In this document: piece by piece, positions 1 through 7,661 of the stretch
Numbering within the stretch: position 1 is the stretch's first letter
How the letters are laid out: each line of letters begins with the position of its first letter
IMG/VR virus record: IMGVR_UViG_3300024262_000124
Location: 1 to 34,674 of that record
Source of the DNA: a virus
Length of the DNA stretch: 34,674 bases
Strand: one strand, 5' to 3'
The notes under the pieces: generated by a model
Databases searched by the model: none
The model's input: the letters and a program-made list of their open reading frames with translations, nothing else
What the model was told of the DNA's origin: nothing
Position numbers and translations under genes: made by a program

Positions 1-224
1 TTACGGTATACATAACGCAGCTTAGTCGCATCCCCTGGAGTAAACCACTTCTGACCCGTCACAATCTCTGTTGTGCTGTGCTGACCAATTTCTTTATCGT
101 TAAGCGCGTCTATAACGGTTCTAAAGTAATCCGTTAGAATTAGATTAGCCTCTGCCCAATCATTTGGTATAATCAGGTCATTAGGTATAAAGCTTTGTTC
201 AGAATTAGTTGGTGAAACACTCAT
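1..224 (-). CDS. Partial phage structural-region protein (N-terminal part)
   Basis: The ATG at 224-222 opens a frame that runs off the left edge of the window, giving about 74 residues that begin MSVSPTNSEQSFIPNDLIIP. Its start codon overlaps the stop of the nozzle-like gene in an ATGA arrangement, so the two are very probably translationally coupled. The visible part is hydrophilic, with a predicted helix around the residues AEANLILTDYFRTVIDALND, and has no signal peptide or membrane segment. Its place directly after the tail nozzle gene suggests a virion or tail-associated protein, but I do not recognise the family. Confidence 0.75.
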   Translation of the reverse strand, partial: MSVSPTNSEQSFIPNDLIIPNDWAEANLILTDYFRTVIDALNDKEIGQHSTTEIVTGQKWFTPGDATKLRYVYR

Positions 225-2785
225 GTCAAGCGACCGCCTTTCTCATGCCAAATAATCAGGGCATTAAGAATAAAACCGCTCCCCTGAATGTCTTTTGATA
301 TTGTTTGTGCTTCGTCTAATGTGATTTGATATTGGAAATATTGAGCTTCAACATTGCAAAACATTCGATGCCATACTTTGCTTTGATTCTCTACCGCTTG
401 CTCTGTATTGATTGTCTCGACTCCCCAATTAAAGAAAGGGTCACCCTTTCTTGGATTAACTCGCTGTTCTTCGTTGTAGTCGATAAAAATAGGTACGTCA
501 ATTTCTCCATTCTCTGTCTTGTCGATAAAGAAATCTATGTAACCAAGTTGCGTTTTTCTTCCCAGATTTGTCATGTTGAATTTTTTCGATGTAATACTGA
601 ATTTATCAACGCGTGAAATCTGACCGTTACCTATGTATGACGCCCCACCGGTTAAAACCGTTGCTTCTGATAGAGCCATTAGATTCTCTGCGACTCCTCC
701 CGCTGTATAGGCGGTGAATCCTAGCGAATTTATATCAATTGTGAATGTTGAGCCGCTAACTGCTACTACTTTCCCAGTACGATTATTCAGCTCAATCATT
801 CCACCTAGGTTCTCAAACTGCGCGTAATCGCCTATTCCTAGGTTGTGTCCTGCTGCTGTTACGACTGCTTGCGCTGCTAATGTAATCGCTGTCACATCGA
901 ATCTAGGTTTCTGTAATAGCTGAAATGTGTTTGTCGCTGCTGCTGTTACGATAAATCTAAACCCATTCAATAACGCTGCATCTGTTCCGATTACATCTGT
1001 TATTTCGATGATGTCATCGTTTTCTAGGTTATGGTTAGGTGAAGTGATAACACTAGGAGGCCCACCCGCTATTGACTGAATGTAAATAGAGGCGTCATTT
1101 CGAATCTTTGAGTTTAAAATCTCAACATATCCTTGCTGATTCCCCGCTACTATGTTAGGGAATGCGCTTTGAAGTTGACCTGAGTCCCACGACGTTACGT
1201 ACTGTTCCCACGTTGTATTGGTTAAGTCGCTCCATCTCACATCTGTTGTAGCCTGATAGGTCCCAAATACAGTGAAGCTGTCTTTAAAGAAAGCCCATGT
1301 TTGGTTATCATAGTTGTAAAGTAGCACTCTATTGGGGTAAGTGCTATTTTCGTCAGCGCTTGGGAATGTCCAGTACACAACCTGTTCGAAAAAGTCTCTT
1401 ACTCCGTGTACTCTCTGGACACCATTATTACCGTTGTGTATCTTGAAAACTTCATCTCTAATGAGTTGGTCGATTCGTTCTACATTGTTCCCGTTACAAG
1501 TGATAATACCCTTGTCGCCCACCGCAAGAATTCCGCCATCGAAACGAACAGGTGAAAATCTAGACTCTGCACCTAGTTCAATATTAATTCTCTCGAATAC
1601 AAACGGTAAAATTTCGTTTCCTGTATAGCGTAGTTTCCATGTAGACCGTTCGAAGAATACGATTAGGGTATCTCGGATAAAGGCTGCTGATATGATGTTT
1701 TCATTCGTCGGAGCATCAACGAAACCACCAAAACCTTGAATATCGTCTATCCAACCGCCTGTAGTACTCATTGCTATATTTGTAGGGTCACCATTCTGTG
1801 ACCAACGGCATCTGTTAGGGTGTTGTACTGTCGCTGTTCCTGCTACTGCGTCCGCTGCTTCGTATGTATTCAGCGCTACTAATCGACCACGGTACGGGAT
1901 GATAAGCTTTGCTGTTACCATAACGTTGGTGCCTGCGCTCTTTAATACAGGTAGAAACGCAGTAGCATTCCACGTTGCGCCGTTGTAATACCTAACTGGG
2001 TCGCTTGTCCCTACTGTTCCGCCTGAATACCCGTTTGTAACCCAGAAAAGCTTATTGTTGTTTGCATCAAACCAGTAGTTTGACCACCAAAAGAAAGAGA
2101 TATCATCCCCCTGCCACTGCGTTAATGTAGTGCTAGGAGTCTCTATAAATGCGGTGCTTACCGCGCTGTATTGATACGAATATCTAGTATCGAAAACTAT
2201 CATATCCTCTGTGTTGATAGTGACAAGTTCTCGTTGACAAATACCCATCACTGGCAATGACGGATAATAGCTTAGAGACAGAGTAACTGCTACCGCTCCC
2301 GGTGCTGCGGTGAATACGGCTGCAATTATACCTGTGGAATAGTCGATTGTTGCTGATGAAATCATAGGGGCGCCCCCAGTGATAACCAAAGCTCCCGTAC
2401 CAGTTGAGTCCGTTAGAATTGTCTCATTCGCACCGCCTGGGTCTAGTGTCACCACTAAATTACTGGCTGCTGTTCCGATTTGAAGGCTTGCGTTTGGCTC
2501 TAGTACATTAATACCGTAGATTGTGAAAAGAGGTATGGTATCCGCACCTATACCCGCAGGCGTAAACGTCATTGGCGTCGCGCCATCGACCTGGTTAACT
2601 TCAGCAGCTAAAACACGACGTAGTCTACCAAGTAAATTGTACCCATTCTTGCGCTTGGTTATTCCCCTCCAAACATACGCATTCTCAAGCTCAATAAAAG
2701 CATCGTTAGGCGTAACAAAAGCCTGTTTATCCTTGATTAAACCGCTATCTTGGTATGCTATGGTTGTAGGTTTATAAGCTGGCAT
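221..2785 (-). CDS. Tail nozzle / DNA-stabilisation-like structural protein
   Basis: A large protein (about 854 residues from MPAYKPTTIAYQDSG) rich in beta strands. The N-terminal ITKRKNGYNLLGRL segment and the central stretch with KGIITCNGNNVERIDQLIRD, then YNYDNQTWAFFKDSFTVFG, resemble the beta-propeller nozzle proteins of podoviruses (P22 gp10 / T7 gp12 functional class). This is a resemblance of pattern and position, not a proven homology. Around residues 570-690 are two modules of the type 'HNL..GD....', also present in two other virion proteins here. The frame is open up to a GTG at 2803, but the ATG at 2785 has a GGAG ribosome site 8-9 bases upstream and overlaps the upstream stop as TAATG, so I prefer it. 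It lies after the adaptor and two sister proteins and before the truncated gene, in one leftward operon. Confidence 0.7.
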   Translation of the reverse strand: MPAYKPTTIAYQDSGLIKDKQAFVTPNDAFIELENAYVWRGITKRKNGYNLLGRLRRVLAAEVNQVDGATPMTFTPAGIGADTIPLFTIYGINVLEPNASLQIGTAASNLVVTLDPGGANETILTDSTGTGALVITGGAPMISSATIDYSTGIIAAVFTAAPGAVAVTLSLSYYPSLPVMGICQRELVTINTEDMIVFDTRYSYQYSAVSTAFIETPSTTLTQWQGDDISFFWWSNYWFDANNNKLFWVTNGYSGGTVGTSDPVRYYNGATWNATAFLPVLKSAGTNVMVTAKLIIPYRGRLVALNTYEAADAVAGTATVQHPNRCRWSQNGDPTNIAMSTTGGWIDDIQGFGGFVDAPTNENIISAAFIRDTLIVFFERSTWKLRYTGNEILPFVFERINIELGAESRFSPVRFDGGILAVGDKGIITCNGNNVERIDQLIRDEVFKIHNGNNGVQRVHGVRDFFEQVVYWTFPSADENSTYPNRVLLYNYDNQTWAFFKDSFTVFGTYQATTDVRWSDLTNTTWEQYVTSWDSGQLQSAFPNIVAGNQQGYVEILNSKIRNDASIYIQSIAGGPPSVITSPNHNLENDDIIEITDVIGTDAALLNGFRFIVTAAATNTFQLLQKPRFDVTAITLAAQAVVTAAGHNLGIGDYAQFENLGGMIELNNRTGKVVAVSGSTFTIDINSLGFTAYTAGGVAENLMALSEATVLTGGASYIGNGQISRVDKFSITSKKFNMTNLGRKTQLGYIDFFIDKTENGEIDVPIFIDYNEEQRVNPRKGDPFFNWGVETINTEQAVENQSKVWHRMFCNVEAQYFQYQITLDEAQTISKDIQGSGFILNALIIWHEKGGRLT

Positions 2786-3492
2786 TATTGAACTCTCCAA
2801 CACATGATGACAGCGCCCGTTAATGAACCAACTTTCGTATTACTTTGATTCACAAACTCGATGTCAATGTAGCTAGTATTTACTTCATTTCCATAAGTTG
2901 CGGTATTTGGTACTTTTCCTATGACTGGATTTGATGAATTCAAAAAACCGTTTGCTGTGAACATGTATTTATTTGTCGGGTTTCCTGAAGCATCGACCAC
3001 CCCATTAGTAAAGAAGAAACGGTAATGACATTTGCTCGCTGTCAGTCGTTTTGTATTTGATGTGTCGAAGTTGAAGCTATTGTTAACGGTGAAGTTGTAG
3101 GTGCCGGCTCCAATGTTTGCGTCGGGTGTTAAATCTGAAATATTGATAGCAAAAACTGGATGCACACCTAAAAAAAGTTCACCGTCCTTTGTGAACTGAT
3201 TGACATCACCATTTGACTCTTTTCGTAAGTACAACTCTGTGTCTGTCCCATCTTCCAAAGCAAATAAGGCTAGCTCGTTCTCTTGAGTATCTGGTGCGTC
3301 TGTTGTTGGGTCATTACCTTGACTTAGAAACGTAGTCTTTTTATGCTTTCCTGCCCCTGCTGCTGCATCAAAAGCAACATGGTCGCCTGCTGTTCCGTAA
3401 ATCGTATTCAGTTGCCCAAAGTTAGTAAGCATATCACCCTGCGAGTCCGCGAGTATGTCTTTAGCTTTTGGGATTCCGGGGTTATAACTCAT
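2785..3492 (-). CDS. Structural protein, sister copy B
   Basis: A 235-residue protein, the same length as its upstream neighbour and clearly related to it. Both share an N-terminal pattern IPxAxD....Q...L.N....N..Y, then HV, a GKHKK.TF..Q..D.TT.A.D block around residues 48-68, and an LY.R.ES.G.V..(F/W)T element around residues 87-102. The C-terminal halves diverge, as expected for appendage proteins with a conserved attachment end and a variable distal end. No signal peptide or membrane segment is visible. Its stop overlaps the nozzle gene start. I infer a virion surface or tail-attached protein from position and from the conserved-head/variable-tail layout; the exact function is unknown. Confidence 0.65.
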   Translation of the reverse strand: MSYNPGIPKAKDILADSQGDMLTNFGQLNTIYGTAGDHVAFDAAAGAGKHKKTTFLSQGNDPTTDAPDTQENELALFALEDGTDTELYLRKESNGDVNQFTKDGELFLGVHPVFAINISDLTPDANIGAGTYNFTVNNSFNFDTSNTKRLTASKCHYRFFFTNGVVDASGNPTNKYMFTANGFLNSSNPVIGKVPNTATYGNEVNTSYIDIEFVNQSNTKVGSLTGAVIMCWRVQ

Positions 3493-3494
3493 GC

Positions 3495-4202
3495 TTATCC
3501 TACCGTGTAAACTTGTAATTGAACTAAATATGTATGTCTTTGCGCTGCTGTAAAAAGACCGTTTATAGTCTTGGTCATTATTCTGATTTGAGCGGCTGTA
3601 ACTGCCTGTGCGTACGTTCCAAACATGTAAGGTACTGTTGAATCGAAAAGACTATCCTCAAAATTTATAGACGAATTTCTTAGACCATAAAACGGTGAGA
3701 TAACCCAAAAGTATTTATCTGTGGTGATATTATTCGTAAACGACACTATCCAATCATCACGGACGTTTTTACCATTGACTAATGGGGATGCGGGAACCAC
3801 TGAAGCAATATTATTCTGAAGCTCTACGTTTTCTTCATTCTTAAGTATGTTCCCCTCGATGTCGAAAATAACAAAGGCTTCAAGCCTTAGAGCCGGTGCA
3901 ACGTGACCGCTGCTAGTCCACTTGTATACTGTCCCATCGCTTTCTGGTCTTCCGTACAAGCTAGGTTGACTACCGTCATTTTTTGTATACGCTGCGTAGT
4001 CCGTTGCCCCAGTTGTTTGGTCACCCGATTGCTCCTGAAATGTAACCTTCTTGTGCTTTCCTCGGTCTAGTTCTACCGAATCAGTCAATGAAACATGGTC
4101 GAAATTATATTGCCGGTTTATTTCGGTGTAATTTATCAACACTTGCTTTTGCGTTTGGCTGATGAAGTCGTTGGCCTGCGGTATCGACGCGTTAAATCCC
4201 AT
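3495..4202 (-). CDS. Structural protein, sister copy A
   Basis: A 235-residue protein beginning MGFNASIPQANDFISQTQ. It is a tandem paralogue of the gene immediately downstream: GKHKKVTFQEQSGDQTTGA corresponds to GKHKKTTFLSQGNDPTTDA in the neighbour, and the LYGRPESDGTVYKWTS block to LYLRKESNGDVNQFTK. The C-terminal domain is different in sequence. Its ATG overlaps the stop of the adaptor-like gene by one base, so it belongs to the same leftward transcript. It is probably a virion component made next to the tail adaptor and nozzle. I cannot assign a more precise role. Confidence 0.65.
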   Translation of the reverse strand: MGFNASIPQANDFISQTQKQVLINYTEINRQYNFDHVSLTDSVELDRGKHKKVTFQEQSGDQTTGATDYAAYTKNDGSQPSLYGRPESDGTVYKWTSSGHVAPALRLEAFVIFDIEGNILKNEENVELQNNIASVVPASPLVNGKNVRDDWIVSFTNNITTDKYFWVISPFYGLRNSSINFEDSLFDSTVPYMFGTYAQAVTAAQIRIMTKTINGLFTAAQRHTYLVQLQVYTVG

Positions 4203-5161
4203 TAAATTCCACTCCTAAAACTGTTGCCTGAGTAATTGCTAGACTGCTCGGAAAAGATTGTTTCAGTTCGTTGAGGCGTTATTTGCTCTATTGTACGGTG
4301 TAAGACAAGCTGTTTTTGTTCGTCTAAGCGTGCAGCCAAAGCCTGCATCGTTTCGATGTCCTGTCTGTCTTCTAGTATCTTGTACGCCGCGCCGAATGCG
4401 ATGTACTGCCACCATTGTCTAATGTCGGGCTCATCCCCTGCTACGTTTAGGAGTTGTGAAGGGGTACGGTAAACCTCGACGGTCACTTTATAAGCCTTAT
4501 CTGGCACAGGGCGCATTGTCATGGTGTCATCATAGAAAAGCATTGCTGTCGGTCGATTTGCTTCGTATGGAACGTACTGAGCGTTAATGACAGTGCCACT
4601 CGCTATAGTGTCGCCAAAGTTCGTGACGGTCACTGTTCCTGATATGTAATTTATTGTTCCTAGAACAGGTGTCGTTGTTCCTTCCGCGACCAAGTTACCG
4701 GTGAGGTCTGTAACGGGTATATCTACTAAAGTTCTGGTGATACTGTTTGTATCAACTGTAGTTACTAAAAAGTCACGCTTTAGGCATGGGACATTTGATA
4801 GTGTGAAAGTATAAGGTCCGGCACTTCCGTCGCCTGTTGCAACGTCCTGCGAGAAATTTAACTTAGGATAGATATTATAAAACTGCTCACGTAGTTGAGT
4901 ATAGAAAGACTGATATCCAGCAATATACAAAGGTGGGGATATGCTAAGAATCGTATTAACCGGTAGTGTGTATTCATCTTCATGTTGAGTTGTGTAAAAC
5001 TCATATGTATCGTGCAAGTTCCAAAGTTTTAGGTGTGCGGGTAGGTCTTGCTCGTAGAAAGTATCTATATATTCATCAATTAAACTATCTGGTAGTTGAA
5101 TAACTGAAGGAGTAGCTGTTAGTCGTCTTACTTTCGTTCTTATCTGCTGTAAAGTACCCAT
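4202..5161 (-). CDS. Putative head-tail adaptor / connector protein
   Basis: A 319-residue protein that starts with a helical segment (MGTLQQIRTKVRRLTATPS... SLIDEYIDTFYEQDLP), followed by an aromatic-rich LKLWNLHDTYEFYTTQ stretch. A central beta-rich insertion (residues about 120-210) comes next, and a helical C-terminus with DIRQWWQYIAFGAAYKILED. A helical bundle with an inserted beta domain, and a gene position between capsid/decoration genes and the tail nozzle, are typical of podoviral adaptor proteins (functional class of P22 gp4 and T7 gp11). The assignment rests on layout and architecture rather than a recognisable signature motif. The gene is followed by a one-base overlap with the next gene. 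Confidence 0.5.
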   Translation of the reverse strand: MGTLQQIRTKVRRLTATPSVIQLPDSLIDEYIDTFYEQDLPAHLKLWNLHDTYEFYTTQHEDEYTLPVNTILSISPPLYIAGYQSFYTQLREQFYNIYPKLNFSQDVATGDGSAGPYTFTLSNVPCLKRDFLVTTVDTNSITRTLVDIPVTDLTGNLVAEGTTTPVLGTINYISGTVTVTNFGDTIASGTVINAQYVPYEANRPTAMLFYDDTMTMRPVPDKAYKVTVEVYRTPSQLLNVAGDEPDIRQWWQYIAFGAAYKILEDRQDIETMQALAARLDEQKQLVLHRTIEQITPQRTETIFSEQSSNYSGNSFRSGI

Positions 5162-5169
5162 AATTTCCT

Positions 5170-5520
5170 CTATGTAGCAACATTGTCGTATGTACCTGTA
5201 ACTGGCACTACATGGCTTTCTGTAAATCCGTTACCGTTTGAGTACGTCGGTGTCAGATACGTAGCTAGTTGCGATGTATCGTAGTCCGATGTAAAGGTGG
5301 AGTCCGTTGGTATAGTTAGTACCGTTGCTCGCTTACCAGGTATATCCATACCGTACCTTTCATCTACGTGAAGTCTTACTAGCTGACCCACTACATAACC
5401 ATGTGCTTCCGTAGTCGTTACGGTAGGTTCGATTGCGTTACTTACGTCGGAAATCTCACGACGTTTAGGAACATAATCCGCATCACTTAACTTAAAAAAA
5501 GATGGCGCGTAGATTGTCAC
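5170..5520 (-). CDS. Small virion-region protein with FCCH-like beta module
   Basis: A 116-residue protein. Residues about 30-85 form a module with TTTEAHGYVVGQLVRLHVDE followed by YGMDIPGKRATVLTIPTDSTFTSDYDTS. This is the pattern 'HGY.VG..VR.....GM....G....V...D..TF....DTS' seen twice in the decoration-like protein at 5997-6962 and twice near the C-terminus of the nozzle-like protein. Modules of this kind in phage virion proteins are commonly described as FCCH-like. The C-terminal ESHVVPVTGTYDNVAT also parallels the AHLVPFGDVANGV segment of the 5997-6962 protein, so this gene may be a shortened relative of it. Its start overlaps the upstream stop (ATGA). Confidence 0.6.
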   Translation of the reverse strand: MTIYAPSFFKLSDADYVPKRREISDVSNAIEPTVTTTEAHGYVVGQLVRLHVDERYGMDIPGKRATVLTIPTDSTFTSDYDTSQLATYLTPTYSNGNGFTESHVVPVTGTYDNVAT

Positions 5521-5897
5521 TGATAGAACTCCAAAGATTCGAAATTCATACGTGAAATTGAACGTTGTTTTTTATCGACTGCCGGGGTTCCGTCGGCTGC
5601 TAAAATATGAGAATGCACGTTGTAGTTGCAGTTCGTATTTAAATGCTTTGCAAGTCCTGCGGGTACTTCGTATTCAACACCATCGAACATTGAAAAACGT
5701 CGAACCGGGTCACCTTTGAACTCTCTCCAACAAAGCGTTACATTTCCACCACGCGGCTCATGACATCTAAAGACACCTTTCACCATTCGATTAGACTCTT
5801 TACGTCTCTTTTCCATCTCATCTTTCGTAACTTTCTTAACGTTACTGATTGCACTCCCTGAAGTCAGTGCTTCTCCAAATTGCATTACTGCGCTCAT
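5517..5897 (-). CDS. Conserved phage protein of the capsid-tail region
   Basis: A 126-residue basic protein. After a charged N-terminus (KKVTKDEMEKRRKESNRM) it has a compact beta-rich core with FRCHEPRGGNVTLCWREFKG, then YEVPAGLAKHLNTNCNYNVH and a C-terminal FESLEFYQ. I have the impression of a small conserved family encoded next to adaptor genes in podoviruses, but I cannot name it. Translation starts at the ATG at 5897, which has a strong GGAGG site. A perfect hairpin lies just upstream of that site. The stop overlaps the start of the next gene. A head completion or tail attachment role is inference from position only. Confidence 0.6.
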   Translation of the reverse strand: MSAVMQFGEALTSGSAISNVKKVTKDEMEKRRKESNRMVKGVFRCHEPRGGNVTLCWREFKGDPVRRFSMFDGVEYEVPAGLAKHLNTNCNYNVHSHILAADGTPAVDKKQRSISRMNFESLEFYQ

Positions 5898-5912
5898 TGT
5901 AAACCTCCAATG

Positions 5913-5929
5913 TAAAGCGGCTTTACATA
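5913..5929 (-). promoter_or_regulatory. Perfect inverted repeat next to a ribosome binding site
   Basis: TGTAAAGC and GCTTTACA form a perfect 8-bp inverted repeat around a single base, two bases before the GGAGG ribosome site (5906-5910 on the plus strand) of the 5517-5897 gene. A one-base loop cannot close as drawn, so it would be a shorter RNA hairpin or a DNA palindrome bound by a protein. It could tune translation, act as a processing site, or be an operator. Confidence 0.4.
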
Positions 5930-5971
5930 CCTACCAATCCCTACCAATTCCTACTAAATTAGTAGTAAGCA

Positions 5972-5988
5972 GGGGGCTTTCACCCCCC
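5972..5988 (-). terminator. Hairpin between decoration-like gene and downstream operon
   Basis: A GGGGG / CCCCC stem with a short loop lies just after the stop of the 5997-6962 gene. No clear U-tract follows on the minus strand, so it may be a weak or partial terminator or a processing/stability hairpin that lets more capsid-region mRNA be made than downstream tail mRNA. An adjacent short palindrome (ctacta-aat-tagtag, 5951-5965) adds further secondary structure. Confidence 0.4.
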
Positions 5989-5996
5989 ACAATTCC

Positions 5997-6962
5997 TTAT
6001 TCGTTGTTTACGAATCCGGCTTTCCATGCTCTCCAATAAATGATATCACTAGTTAAGCCTGCTGGGGAATCTGCCCCGGCTGCTAGATTCATCACAATTT
6101 GAGCTTGATTATCAAGTGCTTGCTCTACACCGTTCGCCACGTCGCCAAAAGGGACTAAGTGAGCGTGTGTAAATGGAACACTTGCGGAAGCAGGGAACGC
6201 AAACGCAGTAAATGCAGAGCTATCAACATCGCTAAGAGTGACGGTGTTGTTCGCTGTACTCACTGCTGAAACAGTACCTACAATGTTATTCGCCTGTGTC
6301 ATACCGAAAACGGCCGGCACATGTAGACGAACCTTGTCGTTTACAGCTAAGTTATGAGTCACTGACAATGTAACAACTGCTGAAGTAGCGGCTGTAATTC
6401 CTGTGATATAATTCTTAGTTGGAACGTACAAAGGATTGTTAGGAATACGGCGTGAAAATCCTGCTGTTGCATCTGCTGCAAATCCACTCATGTCGATGTA
6501 ACCCAAAGTGAATGAGTTAGCATCAGGAACCGCAGTAATAGTAAATTCCATTCCTGCAATTTGCAGCATAGCTGTAGTGCCGTACATACGGACTCTATCG
6601 CCTACGCTGTATCCATGAGCTGTCGACGTTACAACAGATGTTGCCTTAGCGATGTCAGTACCAGAGGTAGCTTTTGCCGCTTCTGGTGCCTGTACGCTTT
6701 GGTCTACACGAGTAAAACCGCCTGAAGTAACGACTTCATGAGTTACGGTACTTGCCGAATCCTCTTTTGAAATCATCTTAGCGGAATCGGATGCATAACC
6801 TTTTCTCCAAGAAAATTCTATTCCTCTTCCTGTAGTCTGGGTTGTAGCTGCTTGTGTATGGTTTTCTGTTTCGAAAAAATCGAAATCAGAACGTAGTGCT
6901 ATTTGTTTCGCGGCCCCTGCTGATGTAAAGGAACCTGACGCGACTAATTGTAAACTAGACAT
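5997..6962 (-). CDS. Decoration-like virion protein with two FCCH-like modules
   Basis: A 321-residue protein immediately downstream of the major capsid gene. Residues about 105-165 (STAHGYSVGDRVRMYGTTAM... EFTITAVPDANSFTLGYIDMSGF) and about 195-255 (VTHNLAVNDKVRLHVPAVFG... GTVSAVSTANNTVTLSDVDS) are two copies of one beta module. The C-terminal part (DSPAGLTSDIIYWRAWKAGF) differs. High Ala/Thr/Ser content, absence of catalytic motifs and the gene position suggest a capsid decoration or cement protein, or another abundant virion protein. The start at 6962 follows a run with an AAGGAG-like site (TATAAGGAGAATATAACATG). A hairpin follows its stop. Confidence 0.6.
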   Translation of the reverse strand: MSSLQLVASGSFTSAGAAKQIALRSDFDFFETENHTQAATTQTTGRGIEFSWRKGYASDSAKMISKEDSASTVTHEVVTSGGFTRVDQSVQAPEAAKATSGTDIAKATSVVTSTAHGYSVGDRVRMYGTTAMLQIAGMEFTITAVPDANSFTLGYIDMSGFAADATAGFSRRIPNNPLYVPTKNYITGITAATSAVVTLSVTHNLAVNDKVRLHVPAVFGMTQANNIVGTVSAVSTANNTVTLSDVDSSAFTAFAFPASASVPFTHAHLVPFGDVANGVEQALDNQAQIVMNLAAGADSPAGLTSDIIYWRAWKAGFVNNE

Positions 6963-6974
6963 GTTATATTCTCC

Positions 6975-7661
6975 TTATACAGATAGGGTTACGCGATAAT
7001 TAATTACCCACGCATCGTTAGTGATACGAGGCACTTCAGCGAATTTATATCCAACTGATGCATTCAGAGCCAAAGGCCCGTCATAGATAGGTGGACGATA
7101 AATAAACTGACTGGAATAGCCGTCTTGCTCGATGCAACAGAAAGCCTCAAGTCCACAACAAAATACGTTGTAGATGTCCGCACCGTTCATTGATGCGTTA
7201 GCTGAAAGTGAACCGATTGAAGATAGCAAGAAACGTAAGTTCGATACTGAACCGTATTCAGGTCTTAAGACTCTGTCTTGATTCGGGTACTGAACTTTAG
7301 CGATGAAACCAGTTACACGGTCTAGGTCACCAATAAGATTAGTGTTTCCTAGTGCGAAAAAGGCATCACGAACAGGTGCAGAACCAAAGCGGTCCTCCCC
7401 TTCAATGCCATCACTGATAGTGTAAGCATTATTAGAAAGTAGCACGCGGATGATGTCGTCGACATCTTCACGAGCCAATTCTGTTGGATTATCCCCATTA
7501 ACGCCCGATACGCCATTTACAAAACTTGCTGAAGAACTGAGCATTTCACGCGTTAGTTCATCCTCTGTTTGACGGAGGCTAACCCCTAGACGCTGAGCGG
7601 CTTCGTTCAGAACTGGATCCTGATTTTGAAGCGTTACTTGCTCGTTGAGGTATATATATGT
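6975..7661 (-). CDS. Major capsid protein (N4-gp56-like), exon 2
   Basis: Exon 2 of the intron-split capsid gene. Read in frame from the 3' splice site it begins TYIYLNEQVTLQNQDPVLNE, then AAQRLGVSLRQTEDELTREM, and runs to the C-terminal VGYKFAEVPRITNDAWVINY before the stop. These blocks fit the N4-gp56 family of HK97-fold capsid proteins: a LNEQVT..N.D.VL.EAA..L.....Q..D.L.R.ML segment, then a helix with DVDDIIRVLLSNNAY, the YPNQDRVLRPEYGSVSNLRFLLSS stretch, and the closing GYKF....I.....VI motif. Part of this exon (up to residue TREM) has no start codon of its own, which is explained by splicing to exon 1. The joined product is 316 residues (88 from exon 1, 228 from exon 2). It forms the capsid shell. 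Confidence 0.9.
   Translation of the reverse strand, partial: TYIYLNEQVTLQNQDPVLNEAAQRLGVSLRQTEDELTREMLSSSASFVNGVSGVNGDNPTELAREDVDDIIRVLLSNNAYTISDGIEGEDRFGSAPVRDAFFALGNTNLIGDLDRVTGFIAKVQYPNQDRVLRPEYGSVSNLRFLLSSIGSLSANASMNGADIYNVFCCGLEAFCCIEQDGYSSQFIYRPPIYDGPLALNASVGYKFAEVPRITNDAWVINYRVTLSV

Noticed and set aside
326-616. Open plus-strand frame opposite the nozzle gene
   Set aside because: No ribosome site, no family pattern, and lies wholly opposite a well-supported minus-strand gene.
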